From contig NZ_AP022620.1 of the NCBI RefSeq assembly GCF_010731855.1, positions 3,224,001 through 3,288,000 of the forward strand: a stretch of 64,000 nucleotides of DNA, read 5' to 3'. The notes beneath the pieces are model-generated. The model was not told where the DNA came from. It searched no databases and worked only from the letters and a program-made list of their open reading frames with translations. This DNA comes from Mycolicibacterium anyangense. GTDB lineage: Bacteria; Actinomycetota; Actinomycetes; Mycobacteriales; Mycobacteriaceae. Below are positions 19,949 to 28,326 of this stretch, one piece after another (position 1 is the first letter of the stretch; each line of letters opens with the position of its first letter). The position numbers and the translations under genes were made by a program.

Positions 19949-20302
19949 ATGGCTGACGCGGTGGACCCGTCCGTCCCTCCGAGCGGTACAGGCTGCGTCG
20001 AGTGCGACGCCGCCGGCGGCTGGTGGGTGCACCTGCGCCGCTGCGCTGCCTGCGGCCACATCGGGTGCTGCGACGACTCACCGAAGCGCCATGCCGCCGC
20101 GCACTGGCGGCAGTCCGGTCACGCGATCATCCGGTCGTTCGAGCCGGGCGAGGACTGGTTCTGGAACTACCAGGACAACCAGTACTACGACGGACCGCGA
20201 CTGGCGCCGCCGGAGAGCCGGCCGGTCGACGAGACAGTGCCCGGCCCGCGCGGCCGGGTGCCCAGCGACTGGGCCGAGATCCTGCGCACGCGGGCAGACT
20301 GA
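19949..20302 (+). CDS. UBP-type zinc-finger protein
   Basis: A small protein of 117 residues with a ZnF-UBP-like domain. Cysteines and histidines occur in the order GCVECDAAGGWWVHLRRC, CGHIGCCDDS, RHAAAHW and GHAIIRSFEPGEDW, which is the full metal-binding pattern. Bacterial copies are common in actinobacteria; ubiquitin itself is absent there, so the role is unknown and may be binding of free C-termini. The ATG at 19949 is preferred because the domain starts just after it and a leaderless -10 box is correctly placed. It diverges from the mce operon. Confidence 0.85.
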   Translation: MADAVDPSVPPSGTGCVECDAAGGWWVHLRRCAACGHIGCCDDSPKRHAAAHWRQSGHAIIRSFEPGEDWFWNYQDNQYYDGPRLAPPESRPVDETVPGPRGRVPSDWAEILRTRAD

Positions 20303-20598
20303 GTCAACGCATCGGCGCCGCCGCGACGGCGCAGGCACACGGTGGCCCGAACGTCGTCGAGTCGGGTGATCACGTCATCGTCGACGACGACCCGCTTGGT
20401 CCGCAGGACCGAACGTCCACATGCGACGAAAGGTACTGGCGCCGCGAACTCCTCGGCGACCACCGCGACGCTGTCGTCGAAGCGCAGGCCGAGCTCGGAT
20501 TGGTCGAAGTAGACCGTGTAGCGCAGGGTGAACAGCCAGGTGGCGTCCGGACGCCGGACGGCTCGAACGATCAGGGAGTCGTGGCCGATCCGCGCCAT
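20185..20598 (-). CDS. Hypothetical protein overlapping UBP gene, uncertain
   Basis: An open frame that would encode about 137 residues starting MARIGHDSLIVRAVRRPD. The segment WLFTLRYTVYFDQSELGLRF looks like genuine beta-rich protein and fills an otherwise gene-free stretch (20303-20649). Against it, the last 118 bases overlap the UBP gene on the other strand and that part (many Arg, Ser, Gly) reads like an antisense artefact. A real gene with a readthrough tail, or a degraded gene, are both possible. No family recognised. Confidence 0.35.
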   Translation of the reverse strand: MARIGHDSLIVRAVRRPDATWLFTLRYTVYFDQSELGLRFDDSVAVVAEEFAAPVPFVACGRSVLRTKRVVVDDDVITRLDDVRATVCLRRRGGADALTQSARVRRISAQSLGTRPRGPGTVSSTGRLSGGASRGPS

Positions 20599-20649
20599 GG
20601 GTTCGATGGTGCTCCGCACCCGCGGTCAAGTGTGGGAGCACACGCCGTG

Positions 20650-21057
20650 TCAGCCCGAAAGACCGGACCGCTGCATCTCTTTCGCGAATTCCTCGCTCAT
20701 CCGCTCGGCGAAGGCGTTGACGGCCCGCAGCGGACGCAGCATCACGGTGAACTCGTCGATGAGCCCGTCGGCATCGACGTGCAGGAAATCGCACCCGTTG
20801 ATATCGAGTTCGCCAACCTTGGCGGTGAACACCAACGCGTGGTCGGCAGCGCCCTCGGCGCCGATCTCCCGGACATAGGTCAGGTCGGCGAACACCCGCG
20901 AGACGGCCCGAAGGATCACCCCGACGGTCTCGCGACCCTGGTACGGCTTGTGCGCAATGGGGCTGCGGAACACCACGTCGTCGGCCATCAGCGCGGGCAG
21001 GGCATCGAAGTCACCGGCTTCGACAGCAGCGCGAAATGCATGCATGGCGGCCAGCAT
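20650..21057 (-). CDS. SnoaL/NTF2-like protein
   Basis: A protein of 135 residues with the NTF2-like cone fold: an initial helix (MHAFRAAVEAGDFDALPALM), then ADDVVFRSPIAHKPYQGRETV and strands ending in DFLHVDADGLIDEFTVMLRP. This family includes isomerases, dehydratases and ligand-binding proteins; no catalytic set can be assigned. ATG at 21057 or 21045 are both possible. It begins 23 bases after the TetR gene on the same strand, so the two are likely cotranscribed and the protein may act on the ligand sensed by the regulator. Confidence 0.78.
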   Translation of the reverse strand: MLAAMHAFRAAVEAGDFDALPALMADDVVFRSPIAHKPYQGRETVGVILRAVSRVFADLTYVREIGAEGAADHALVFTAKVGELDINGCDFLHVDADGLIDEFTVMLRPLRAVNAFAERMSEEFAKEMQRSGLSG

Positions 21058-21080
21058 GCCACGGCCGGAGGCCCCGGACG

Positions 21081-21689
21081 CTAGCCGGTGAGGTGGTCGG
21101 GGCGCAGGAGCGCGAGCGCGGCGCGACACAACCGCTGGAGTTCCTCCAGCGACTGGTCATCACCGGTCATCCACATCTCCATGGCACCGAAGACGGCTGC
21201 GGCGATGCAGCGGGACGAGACGATGACGTAGAGGCGTTCATCCACCGAGGCCGCCTCGGCACCGGCCGACATCTGTTCGGCGACGGCATCGGCGAATTCG
21301 GCCTCCACCTGCCGGGTATGCCGCACGATGCTGCCGGGGTCCAGTTCCTTGGCGCGCAGTGCGGCAATCTGCGCGACGGCCTCCGGGTCATACGGGGAGG
21401 CGTCGATGGCCGATTGCACGGATTCCAGGATCGGCTCCGCGGGCGAGCGCGCCTTCAGCGCGGCGCGGAACCACTCCAGCCCGGCGTCGTAGTCGGCGAA
21501 CAGCAGGTCGTGTTTGGAGGTGAAGTGGCGGTAGAAGGTGCGCAGCGACACCCCGGCGTCCGCCGCGATCTGCTCGGCCGAGGTCTCTTCGACGCCCTGG
21601 GCGAGGAACCGAACCATGGCGGCGCGCCGCAGCGCGTCGCGGGTGCGCTCGCTGCGAGCGGTCTGAGCAGGCCGAATCACGGACGACAA
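21081..21689 (-). CDS. TetR-family transcriptional regulator
   Basis: A 202-residue TetR repressor. The helix-turn-helix is at about residues 37-60 (TSAEQIAADAGVSLRTFYRHF) and the C-terminal ligand domain is helical. It diverges from the DUF2834 membrane-protein gene across 65 bases that contain a perfect 8-bp inverted repeat, which I infer is its operator controlling both directions. The NTF2-like gene follows in the same operon. Effector unknown. Confidence 0.9.
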   Translation of the reverse strand: MSSVIRPAQTARSERTRDALRRAAMVRFLAQGVEETSAEQIAADAGVSLRTFYRHFTSKHDLLFADYDAGLEWFRAALKARSPAEPILESVQSAIDASPYDPEAVAQIAALRAKELDPGSIVRHTRQVEAEFADAVAEQMSAGAEAASVDERLYVIVSSRCIAAAVFGAMEMWMTGDDQSLEELQRLCRAALALLRPDHLTG

Positions 21690-21704
21690 CCTACCTCACT
21701 TTGA

Positions 21705-21722
21705 TTTGTCAAAATTGACAAA
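21705..21722. promoter_or_regulatory. Candidate TetR operator
   Basis: A perfect inverted repeat, TTTGTCAA, two-base spacer, TTGACAAA, sits in the middle of the divergent promoter region, 16 bases from the TetR start and 33 from the DUF2834 start. It is much more AT-rich than its surroundings. Size and position fit an autoregulatory TetR site. Confidence 0.72.
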
Positions 21723-21754
21723 ACACCGGACTGGTTGGTCTACATTCACCAACC

Positions 21755-22243
21755 ATGACGCTGATCGTGCATGCCGTGCTCGCCGTCCTGGTGATCGCCT
21801 GGGTCATCCAGTCCAACCCGACGATCTTTCGTCGGCCCGCCACCGGGCCGGCGTTGAGTGCCCTCGAGGTGGCCTACTACGTGGCCGGTATCGCCTCGGT
21901 CGTGTTGGGCTGGTACTTCAACATCAAGTTCGTCCACCAGTACGCCGACGGCACCGGCAACGTCTTCAGCGGTAATGGAAGCTGGTGGCAATTCATCACT
22001 TTGGGCTACGACAACCCGGCTGCGGCGTCGGCCAGCCAGGACTACACCATCGGCAACGTCATCCTGCTGCCGTTGTTCACCATCGTGGACGGCTACCGGC
22101 GCGGGATTCGCAGACCCTGGCTGTTCTTCGTCTCCAGCCTGTTCACCAGCTTCGCTTTCGCGTGGGCGTTCTACCTGGCGACCGCGGAGCGCCAGCGCCG
22201 CCACCAGAAGGCGGCTCAGACGGTCGTCGCCAGCGTCGGGTAG
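21755..22243 (+). CDS. DUF2834 membrane protein
   Basis: A 162-residue protein with about four membrane helices: LIVHAVLAVLVIAWVIQS, ALEVAYYVAGIASVVLGW, GNVILLPLFTIVDG and PWLFFVSSLFTSFAFAWAFYL. The second half matches the DUF2834 pattern (helix, GYRRGIRRPW, helix). The N-terminal half has an additional pair of helices. Function unknown. Expression is probably controlled by the divergent TetR gene. The 3' end overlaps the convergent old yellow enzyme gene by 28 bases. Confidence 0.8.
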   Translation: MTLIVHAVLAVLVIAWVIQSNPTIFRRPATGPALSALEVAYYVAGIASVVLGWYFNIKFVHQYADGTGNVFSGNGSWWQFITLGYDNPAAASASQDYTIGNVILLPLFTIVDGYRRGIRRPWLFFVSSLFTSFAFAWAFYLATAERQRRHQKAAQTVVASVG

Positions 22244-23307
22244 TCGACGTAGCCCCGCGGGCCGGGTGAATAGAACGTCGCCACGTCGGGCTCGGTGAGT
22301 TCGGCACCCAGCAGCAACCGGTCGATCAGATCGGGATTGGCCAGGTAGGACCGACCGACGGTGGCGGCACTGATGACACCCCAGTCCGCGAGGTTCTCCA
22401 ACTGGCAGAAGCTGGTCTGCACGTCACGGCCGGTGTTGAGCACGAAGGTGCCCGGCCACAGCGCGCGAATCGTCCCGAACTCCTCGGCGTCGGGATTCAT
22501 CAGGACATGCAGATAGGCCAGATCCAACGATGAAATGCGCTGCAGCAGAGCCTCGTACGCGGAGACGGTGTCAATCTCGTGAATGTCGCCGGCGTGGCTT
22601 CCCGGCGAGATCCGCACCCCGACCCGGTCGGGGCCGATCTCCTGGGCAACCGCCTCGATGACCTCGGCCGCCAGCCGCGCACGATTCTCCGGTGAGCCGC
22701 CGTAGTGGTCGGTGCGCCGATTGGTCGAGTCGGCCAGGAACTGGTGCAACAGATAGCCGTTGGCGGAGTGGATCTCGACGCCGTCCATGCCGGCGTCCAC
22801 GGCCCGCCGGGCCGCTGCGCGGAAGTGTGCGACGATCCCGGGGATTTCGGCGGTCTCCAGCGCCCGCGGCACCGGCAACGGCTTCTTGCCGTCCGGCGTG
22901 TGCGCGGACATCTCGGCAGCGATCGCCGAGGGCGCCACCGATTCGCCGCCGCTGATGTCGGGGTGCGCCATCCGACCGACGTGCCAGATCTGCATGAAGA
23001 TCAGTCCGTCACGATCATGGACGGCCTCGGCGACCTCGGCCCACTGGCGCTCGTGGGCATCGGTGTAGATGCCCGGAGTGTTGAGATAGGCGCCGTTGCC
23101 ACCCGGCGAGACGGCGGTGGCCTCGGTGATGATCAGACCTGCCGCCGCCCGCTGCGCGTAGTACTCGACCTGCAGATCACTCGGAGTGCCGTCAGCCTGT
23201 GCCCGGCTGCGGGTGAGCGGCGCCATGAAGATCCGATTACGCGCGGTCACAGTGCCGATGGTGATCGGTGCAAGCAGAGCTGCGTCAGCGGCCAGGGTGT
23301 ACGTCAT
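22216..23307 (-). CDS. Old yellow enzyme family alkene reductase
   Basis: A 363-residue FMN-dependent ene-reductase of the NADH:flavin oxidoreductase family. The start is set at MTYTLAADAALLAPI, since the family begins LFxPxxIG; the upstream extension is not family-like. Signatures include NRIFMAPLTRSRA, QIWHVGRMAHP, HSANGYLLHQFLADSTNRRT, DHYGGSPENR and the C-terminal VGRSYLANPDL. The His and Asn of HSANGYL bind the carbonyl of the substrate in the family. It probably reduces enals, enones or nitro compounds. It ends convergently with the DUF2834 gene. Confidence 0.92.
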   Translation of the reverse strand: MTYTLAADAALLAPITIGTVTARNRIFMAPLTRSRAQADGTPSDLQVEYYAQRAAAGLIITEATAVSPGGNGAYLNTPGIYTDAHERQWAEVAEAVHDRDGLIFMQIWHVGRMAHPDISGGESVAPSAIAAEMSAHTPDGKKPLPVPRALETAEIPGIVAHFRAAARRAVDAGMDGVEIHSANGYLLHQFLADSTNRRTDHYGGSPENRARLAAEVIEAVAQEIGPDRVGVRISPGSHAGDIHEIDTVSAYEALLQRISSLDLAYLHVLMNPDAEEFGTIRALWPGTFVLNTGRDVQTSFCQLENLADWGVISAATVGRSYLANPDLIDRLLLGAELTEPDVATFYSPGPRGYVDYPTLATTV

Positions 23308-23336
23308 GCCTGCCTCAAGCGCCACGGGACACCGAT

Positions 23337-24698
23337 TCATTCCCGGCGCGGGCCTTCGCGTTCCCTGAGAAAGCGCTCCGGATGGTGATAGGCATTGGTG
23401 CCACCGGGCAGTGGCAGGTGCGACGGCGGTATCCATTCGGTGTCCCCGTTGGGCAGCTTTCGGGTACTCCAGCCACCGTTCTCGACGAGCAGGTTGTCAC
23501 ACTGGCACGCGAACGCGAGTTCATCGATGTTGGTGGCGCCACCGTCGGACCAGTCCTTGGCCGCATGCTGCACCTGACAGCCGTAACCCGGCACCGTGCA
23601 TCCCGGTGCTGTACAGCCACGATCCCTGGCGTGCAACACGATTCGCTGGTCCGCAGTGGCCAGCCGTTTGGTGCGCCCCAGCCAGAGCGACTGCCCGGTG
23701 ACCCCGTCGAACAGGGCGAGGTAGTGGTAGGAATGGGCGGCCATCCGGATGACGTCTTCCATCGGCACCAGCCCTCCTCCGCCGGTGACGCCGTAGCCGG
23801 TGCGCTCCTGCAACTCCTGCAGCGTGGCCGAGACCACCACGGTCACCGGCAGGCCGTGGTGCCGGCCCAGTTTCGGATCTCCCAATGTGGAGCGCAGCAC
23901 AGCCATCAGAGCATCGTGATGGCGTTGGGCCACGGTGCGGGTGTCCGCTTGAACCTGGGCCTGCACCGGTTCACCGTCGGTGACGGCGGTCTGGTCGGCC
24001 GGATTACACATGCCCGGGGCGCCGAACTTGGCCAGCAGAGCTTCCAGATAGGACCGCAGCTCCGGGGTGGCGCACAGCCTGGCCTCGGTCATCCCGTCCG
24101 AGCGCTGGCGGCCCAGGATGAACCCTCGCTTGCGGGCGCGGTCCTCGTCGCTGAATACCCCGTCTGGATTGAGCTCGATGGCCAGTCGGTCGGCGAGCCG
24201 GGCCAGCTGGTCGGGACGCAGCAGCCGGGCATGCTCGGCGAGAAACGCTTCGGCCTTCTCCCGTTGCGCCGCCGTGACGTCCAGCGGCAGGTCGGCCAGG
24301 AAGCGCTGGATGACGCGCACGTGTTCGCCGTCGAGATCGCCGGATCGCCAGGCCTGCGCCGTGGCCGGCTGGTGAGGCGCCAACGCTTCACCGGTGAGGG
24401 TGGTGCGCTCGGCCAGGGGTTCGGCGACCCGGGCACGGCGGCGAGCTTCGGCGGGGCTGATGCGCAGCCAGTCCGCCAGTACCTTGGCCGGAGCGCCCCC
24501 GACTTCGGCGACGCCGCGACGGCTCACGTGCAGACTGACGTCGTGGGATATCACGGTGAGCCGGCGCAAGGTCTTCTCGGTGAGGGCGGCCAGGTGCAGT
24601 AGCTGCTGCGGATCGAGCCCACTCAGATCCACCTCGGCGACGGCATCGAGCGCGGCGTTGACCTCCGCGAATCCTTCCACCACCACACTCGAAAGCAT
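23337..24698 (-). CDS. 13E12-type DUF222 / HNH endonuclease domain protein
   Basis: A 453-residue protein of the mycobacterial 13E12 repeat family: an N-terminal DUF222 region (VNAALDAVAEVDLSGLD, WLRISPAEARRRARVAE) and a C-terminal HNH nuclease domain with cysteine pair CTAPGCTVPGYGC, the motif QVQHAAKDWSDGG and the later Asn in QCDNLLVENGGW. The HNH His is preceded by Gln where many family members have His. The start ATG at 24698 lies inside a LexA-box-like palindrome, as known for this SOS-controlled family. The true biological role of 13E12 proteins is unsettled; a DNA-damage-linked nuclease is the usual guess. Confidence 0.88.
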   Translation of the reverse strand: MLSSVVVEGFAEVNAALDAVAEVDLSGLDPQQLLHLAALTEKTLRRLTVISHDVSLHVSRRGVAEVGGAPAKVLADWLRISPAEARRRARVAEPLAERTTLTGEALAPHQPATAQAWRSGDLDGEHVRVIQRFLADLPLDVTAAQREKAEAFLAEHARLLRPDQLARLADRLAIELNPDGVFSDEDRARKRGFILGRQRSDGMTEARLCATPELRSYLEALLAKFGAPGMCNPADQTAVTDGEPVQAQVQADTRTVAQRHHDALMAVLRSTLGDPKLGRHHGLPVTVVVSATLQELQERTGYGVTGGGGLVPMEDVIRMAAHSYHYLALFDGVTGQSLWLGRTKRLATADQRIVLHARDRGCTAPGCTVPGYGCQVQHAAKDWSDGGATNIDELAFACQCDNLLVENGGWSTRKLPNGDTEWIPPSHLPLPGGTNAYHHPERFLREREGPRRE

Positions 24699-24704
24699 GT
24701 TCGA
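24689..24704 (-). promoter_or_regulatory. SOS (LexA) box over the 13E12 start codon
   Basis: TCGAAAGCATGTTCGA differs by one base from the mycobacterial LexA consensus TCGAAC-N4-GTTCGA. It contains the start codon of the 13E12-type gene, so LexA binding would block both transcription initiation and the leader region. Members of this family in M. tuberculosis are known DNA-damage-induced genes. Confidence 0.75.
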
Positions 24705-24795
24705 AACGCTACTCCAACCCACCGGGCAAGAGCCGCCCCGTCGGTTCCTGCTGTGGATGAAACCGGGACTGTGGAAAGCCTTGGCGGACAACCGC

Positions 24796-25281
24796 TCAGG
24801 CCGGGTCGGCAACAATCTGTTCGCGCAGGATGTCCGCGTGACCGCAGTGGTGAGCGAATTCCCGCAGAACCTGTAGGTACACCCAGTGCAGCGTGCGCGG
24901 TCCGGCCTGATGGCCCGTCACAACAGCGTCGAGTGGCAGGCCGGCTACGGCCGCTCGGGCAGTCTCACAGGATTGTCGGTAGGCCGCCGTCACGGATGCG
25001 ATGGTGTCGCCGTCGCCGAGCCTGAACGACTCGTCCACACTCTGAACCAGGCCGAGTTCTCGCCGGGACATCCCAACGACGCATTGTTCGAACCACACTC
25101 GCTGCATCCATGTGACGTGCTTGAGCAACCCGAGCAACGTCGTCGCCGACGGCACCAGCCGGATCCGAACCTGCTCCTCGGTGAGACCGCTCAGTGTCGC
25201 CTCGATAGCGGCCCGATATTCCTCGACAAACGCGTCCAGTTGGGTGCGCTCATCGGCCATGAGTACCTCGAACGGGACCAT
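24796..25281 (-). CDS. DinB-superfamily (DUF664) protein
   Basis: A 161-residue four-helix-bundle protein of the DUF664/DinB superfamily. The three metal-ligand histidines are visible: one in LLGLLKHVTWMQRVW and two in EFAHHCGHADILREQ. Members related to mycothiol-dependent enzymes transfer or isomerise thiol conjugates, but many have no known substrate. ATG 25281 is supported by GGAAGG a few bases upstream; ATG 25260 is an alternative. The gene diverges from the carboxyltransferase gene. Confidence 0.85.
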   Translation of the reverse strand: MVPFEVLMADERTQLDAFVEEYRAAIEATLSGLTEEQVRIRLVPSATTLLGLLKHVTWMQRVWFEQCVVGMSRRELGLVQSVDESFRLGDGDTIASVTAAYRQSCETARAAVAGLPLDAVVTGHQAGPRTLHWVYLQVLREFAHHCGHADILREQIVADPA

Positions 25282-25387
25282 CAGCACCTTCCGATCGCGC
25301 CTGCGAACACCGCCCGCCGCCACGGGCCGGACGCTACAGTGGGCGCTTCAGTGGGGTCAACGCGCGCAGTGAGATGAGGGCACCTCG

Positions 25388-26885
25388 ATGAGCAACGCGC
25401 AGGACTGGCAGGACACGCTGCACGACCTGCGCCGTCGCCGCCAGCATGCGCAGGCCATGGGCGGCCAGGAAAAACTGGCCAAGCACCACGCTACCGGAAA
25501 ACTCGACGCCCGCGCCCGCATCGATCATCTGCTCGACGCCGACAGCTTCCAGGAGTTCGGCACTCTGGTCGGGGGCGAGATCGCCGCCGACGGCATCGTC
25601 GCCGGCGCCGGTCGCGTCGGCGGCACACCGGTGATGGTTGGGGCCGAGGACTTCACCACCCTGGCCGGCACCATCGGCGCCGGGGGCAACGCAAAGCGCT
25701 ACCGACTGGCAGAACTGGCTCTACGCAACAAGATTCCGCTGATCATGCTGTTGGAAGGCGCGGGCTTCCGGCCACGCGGAGAGCATGCCGGGCGCAGCCC
25801 CACCGACCTGATCGCGCAGGCACGGTGCTCGGGCAAGGTGCCGACCGTCGCGGCCGTCCTGGGCCCGTCAGCGGGCCACGGTGCCCTCGTCGCTCCGGTG
25901 TGCGACTTCACCATCATGAGCAGTCAGGGTTCCATCTTCACCGCCGGACCGCCGGTGGTGAAAGAGGCCACCGGAGAGGATGTTTCGAAGGAAGACCTGG
26001 GCGGCCCCGAGGTGTCCCTGCGCAGCGGGGTCATCCATAACCATGCCGATACCGACGAAGCCGTCCTCGACGACATCCGCCGCTACCTTTCCTACTTCCC
26101 GTCCAGTGCCTGGTCCTACCCACCGGCGCGGCTTCACGACGATGCCGCCGCGGTGCGGCCGACTCCGGAACTCTTGGACATCGTCTCGCGGGACAACCGG
26201 CGCAGCTACGACATGCGCAGGGTCATCGACGCGGTGTTCGATGACGCCGACTGGCTGGAAATCCAGCCGACGTTCGGTCCGGCTATCATCTGCGCGCTCG
26301 CTCATCTCGGTGGTCATCCGGTGGCCGTCGTGGCCAACCAGCCGACCAGGCTGGCCGGCTCCATCGATTCCGATGCCGCTGACAAGGCAGCACATTTCAT
26401 CACGGTGGCCGACTCGTTCCACCTACCGATCGTGTTCCTCGCCGATAATCCCGGCATGCTGCCCGGCAGCCAGTCCGAGCGTAACGGGGTGCTGCGCTCA
26501 GGTGCCCGGATGTTCGTCGCGCAGACCACGGCCACGACACTGAAGCTTCATCTGACACTGCGCAAGGCATTCGGGTTCGGCTCGATGGTGATGTCACTCG
26601 TGGGCTTCGACAACCCAGGTGGCCACCTTCGCCTACCCCGGCGCCACCATGGGCGCGATGAGCGCGGCTGCGCTCAGCCGCGCGTCACACGCCGACGCCG
26701 ACATCGCCGAGACCCTCGAACAGATGGAACTGGAGGCGTCCTACCGGACGGCCGCGACCCTCGGGTTCGACGAGTTGATCGCACCGGAGGAGACCCGCAA
26801 CGCGCTGCTGCTGGCCCTGCAACGCGGGATCTACAGCCGTCAGCAGGTCGCCGAACCGGTGGCGCGCACCGCCATCACACCGTAG
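25388..26885 (+). pseudogene. Acyl-CoA carboxylase carboxyltransferase (beta) subunit, frameshifted
   Basis: The first 408 codons encode a biotin-dependent carboxyltransferase (ARARIDHLLDADSFQEFG, LLEGAGFRPRGEHAGRSP, IFTAGPPVVKEATGEDV, DNPGMLPGSQSERNG, LTLRKAFGFGSMVMS). At 26614-26616 a run of three C replaces the two expected: the frame should continue DNQVATFAYPGATMGAMS, which is found intact in the next frame until the stop at 26885. One extra base therefore breaks a gene of about 498 codons. The shifted reading would end at 26959 with an unrelated tail. Either a recent null mutation or a sequencing error. The family carboxylates acetyl-, propionyl- or other acyl-CoAs with a separate biotin subunit, which is not encoded nearby. 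Confidence 0.85.
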
Positions 26886-27918
26886 CGCGGTACGCGGTGA
26901 CGACCGGCTCCAACTCGTCGGGGGTCGCACCGTGCATGATCACCGCGTCGGCACCGTAATCGAATTCCTTGCGCACCCGGGCCGCGCACTGCTGGGCCGA
27001 TCCGGTCGCCGACGGCTCCAGCCATTCCTCGGGAATCAGCGTGGCGATGTGTTCGATCTGCTCGGCGGTGGCCTTGTGGTCGATGCCACCCCCGATCGAC
27101 TGCACCACGGCATCAGCCCGGAAGCGTTCCAGCACAGCGGGATCCCACTTGTTGGTAGTGACCATCAGGTCGCCGTAGCCCTGCAGGTAGGTAGCCAGGC
27201 GGGCTACAGTCTTCTTCAACCGGAGTTCCTCGGGGAGATGATCGCCGACGGTGGCGAAACAGGACCAGACGCGCACACTGTCCGGGTCCCGTCCGGTCTG
27301 CTCGGCGGCGTCCTTGACGGTCTTGACGCAGCGCGCCAGCGTCTCCGGCGTGAAGTAGGTGTGCAGGATGACGTCGTCGAACGCTCGGCCGCCGAGCTTG
27401 AGGGTGTTCGGGCCGAACGCCACCAGCGCCAGCCTGATGTCCTCCCGGAAGTCGGGGTCAAGGCCCAGAATCTGATACTTCCCGATCGGACCGTCGTGGT
27501 TGAAGATGTACTCACCCTGCCACATGCGGCGCATGACGTTGGCAAAGTCCTCCATCTGCGCGGTGGTGACTGCAGGGATGCCGAATGCCGAGTAGATGGC
27601 CCCGATTCCCCGACCGATGCCCAGCGTGAACCGACCGCCGGACAGCCGGTGCATGGTGGTGGCCCACGATCCGGTGATCAGCGGGTGGCGGGTGTTGTGA
27701 TTGGTTGCGGCCGTGGCGATCTGCATCCGGTCGGTGACGGCGCAGGCTGCGCCGACGAGCGAGGACGCCTCTTTGACATTGAAGCGCTCGGAGATGAAGG
27801 CCGTGCCGAAACCGAGTTCTTCACCACGACGGGCCTCGTCCACCAACGTCCTGGGGCCTTCACCACCCGCACCGGCCAGCAGGTAGTAACCGAGCTCATC
27901 GAGCAGGGGTTGACTCAC
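26875..27918 (-). CDS. LLM-class F420-dependent oxidoreductase
   Basis: A 347-residue luciferase-like oxidoreductase (ELGYYLLAGAGGEGP, FISERFNVKEASSL, ATAATNHNTRHPL, GGRFTLGIGRGIG). It resembles a mycobacterial subfamily of probable F420-dependent enzymes (TIGR03857-like, from memory). I choose GTG 27918 because it overlaps the stop of the upstream SnoaL gene as GTGA and has AGGAG at a proper distance; GTG 27924 is too close to that site. Substrate unknown; neighbours point to lipid or steroid-like acyl-CoA metabolism. The 3' end overlaps the frameshifted carboxyltransferase by 11 bases. Confidence 0.85.
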   Translation of the reverse strand: MSQPLLDELGYYLLAGAGGEGPRTLVDEARRGEELGFGTAFISERFNVKEASSLVGAACAVTDRMQIATAATNHNTRHPLITGSWATTMHRLSGGRFTLGIGRGIGAIYSAFGIPAVTTAQMEDFANVMRRMWQGEYIFNHDGPIGKYQILGLDPDFREDIRLALVAFGPNTLKLGGRAFDDVILHTYFTPETLARCVKTVKDAAEQTGRDPDSVRVWSCFATVGDHLPEELRLKKTVARLATYLQGYGDLMVTTNKWDPAVLERFRADAVVQSIGGGIDHKATAEQIEHIATLIPEEWLEPSATGSAQQCAARVRKEFDYGADAVIMHGATPDELEPVVTAYRATV

Positions 27919-28289
27919 TTCCACTCTCCTTGTTTGTGGCCACAGTTCCAGACCTCGACGATCCGGCCGTCGACGACGCGGAAGATCTCCATACTTCCGA
28001 TGCAGAGCTCGGTGCCGTCGGTGAGTCGCATCGGTGACTGGTAGACGAGGGCGACATGTTCGTCGTCGTCACCGGCGACCACCAGGTTCAGCTCGAAGCG
28101 GATCTCGTCGAACATCTCCCAGGTGTCCACCACCCGCTGGACGGCCTGGTCACGGGTGAGGACGTGCGACTCGCCCACCTCGTGACGTATCACGTTGTCG
28201 CCCAACAATTCCTCCGCGAGAGCGAAGTCCCGGGCGTTCCAGACCACCAGGTTGTACAGCTCGACGACCTCGCGTGCACTCCTGGCCAT
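27915..28289 (-). CDS. SnoaL-like (NTF2-fold) protein
   Basis: A 124-residue NTF2-fold protein: helix AREVVELYNLVVWNARDFAL, IRHEVGESHVLTRDQAV, and a beta sheet ending in GSMEIFRVVDGRIVEVWNC. Similar proteins act as hydratases or isomerases on cyclic or acyl substrates, but no catalytic set is certain. It is the first gene of a two-gene operon with the F420 oxidoreductase (four-base overlap) and diverges from a TetR gene, its likely regulator. Confidence 0.82.
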   Translation of the reverse strand: MARSAREVVELYNLVVWNARDFALAEELLGDNVIRHEVGESHVLTRDQAVQRVVDTWEMFDEIRFELNLVVAGDDDEHVALVYQSPMRLTDGTELCIGSMEIFRVVDGRIVEVWNCGHKQGEWK

Positions 28290-28314
28290 TCCGGCAACAT
28301 AGTTGTCGTGTGTT

Positions 28315-28326
28315 TAATATGCAAGG
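28315..28326 (+). promoter_or_regulatory. Leaderless promoter -10 for the TetR gene
   Basis: TAATAT (28315-28320) is followed by six bases and GTG 28327, the arrangement of a leaderless transcript. Ten bases upstream, CAAC-ATA-GTTG (28295-28305) is a short imperfect palindrome that could be part of the repressor's operator. Confidence 0.6.

Noticed and set aside
20002..21084. Long plus-strand frame across the UBP, SnoaL and TetR region
   Set aside because: It overlaps the better supported UBP gene in another frame and lies antisense to the SnoaL gene; the sequence is low in hydrophobic core residues.
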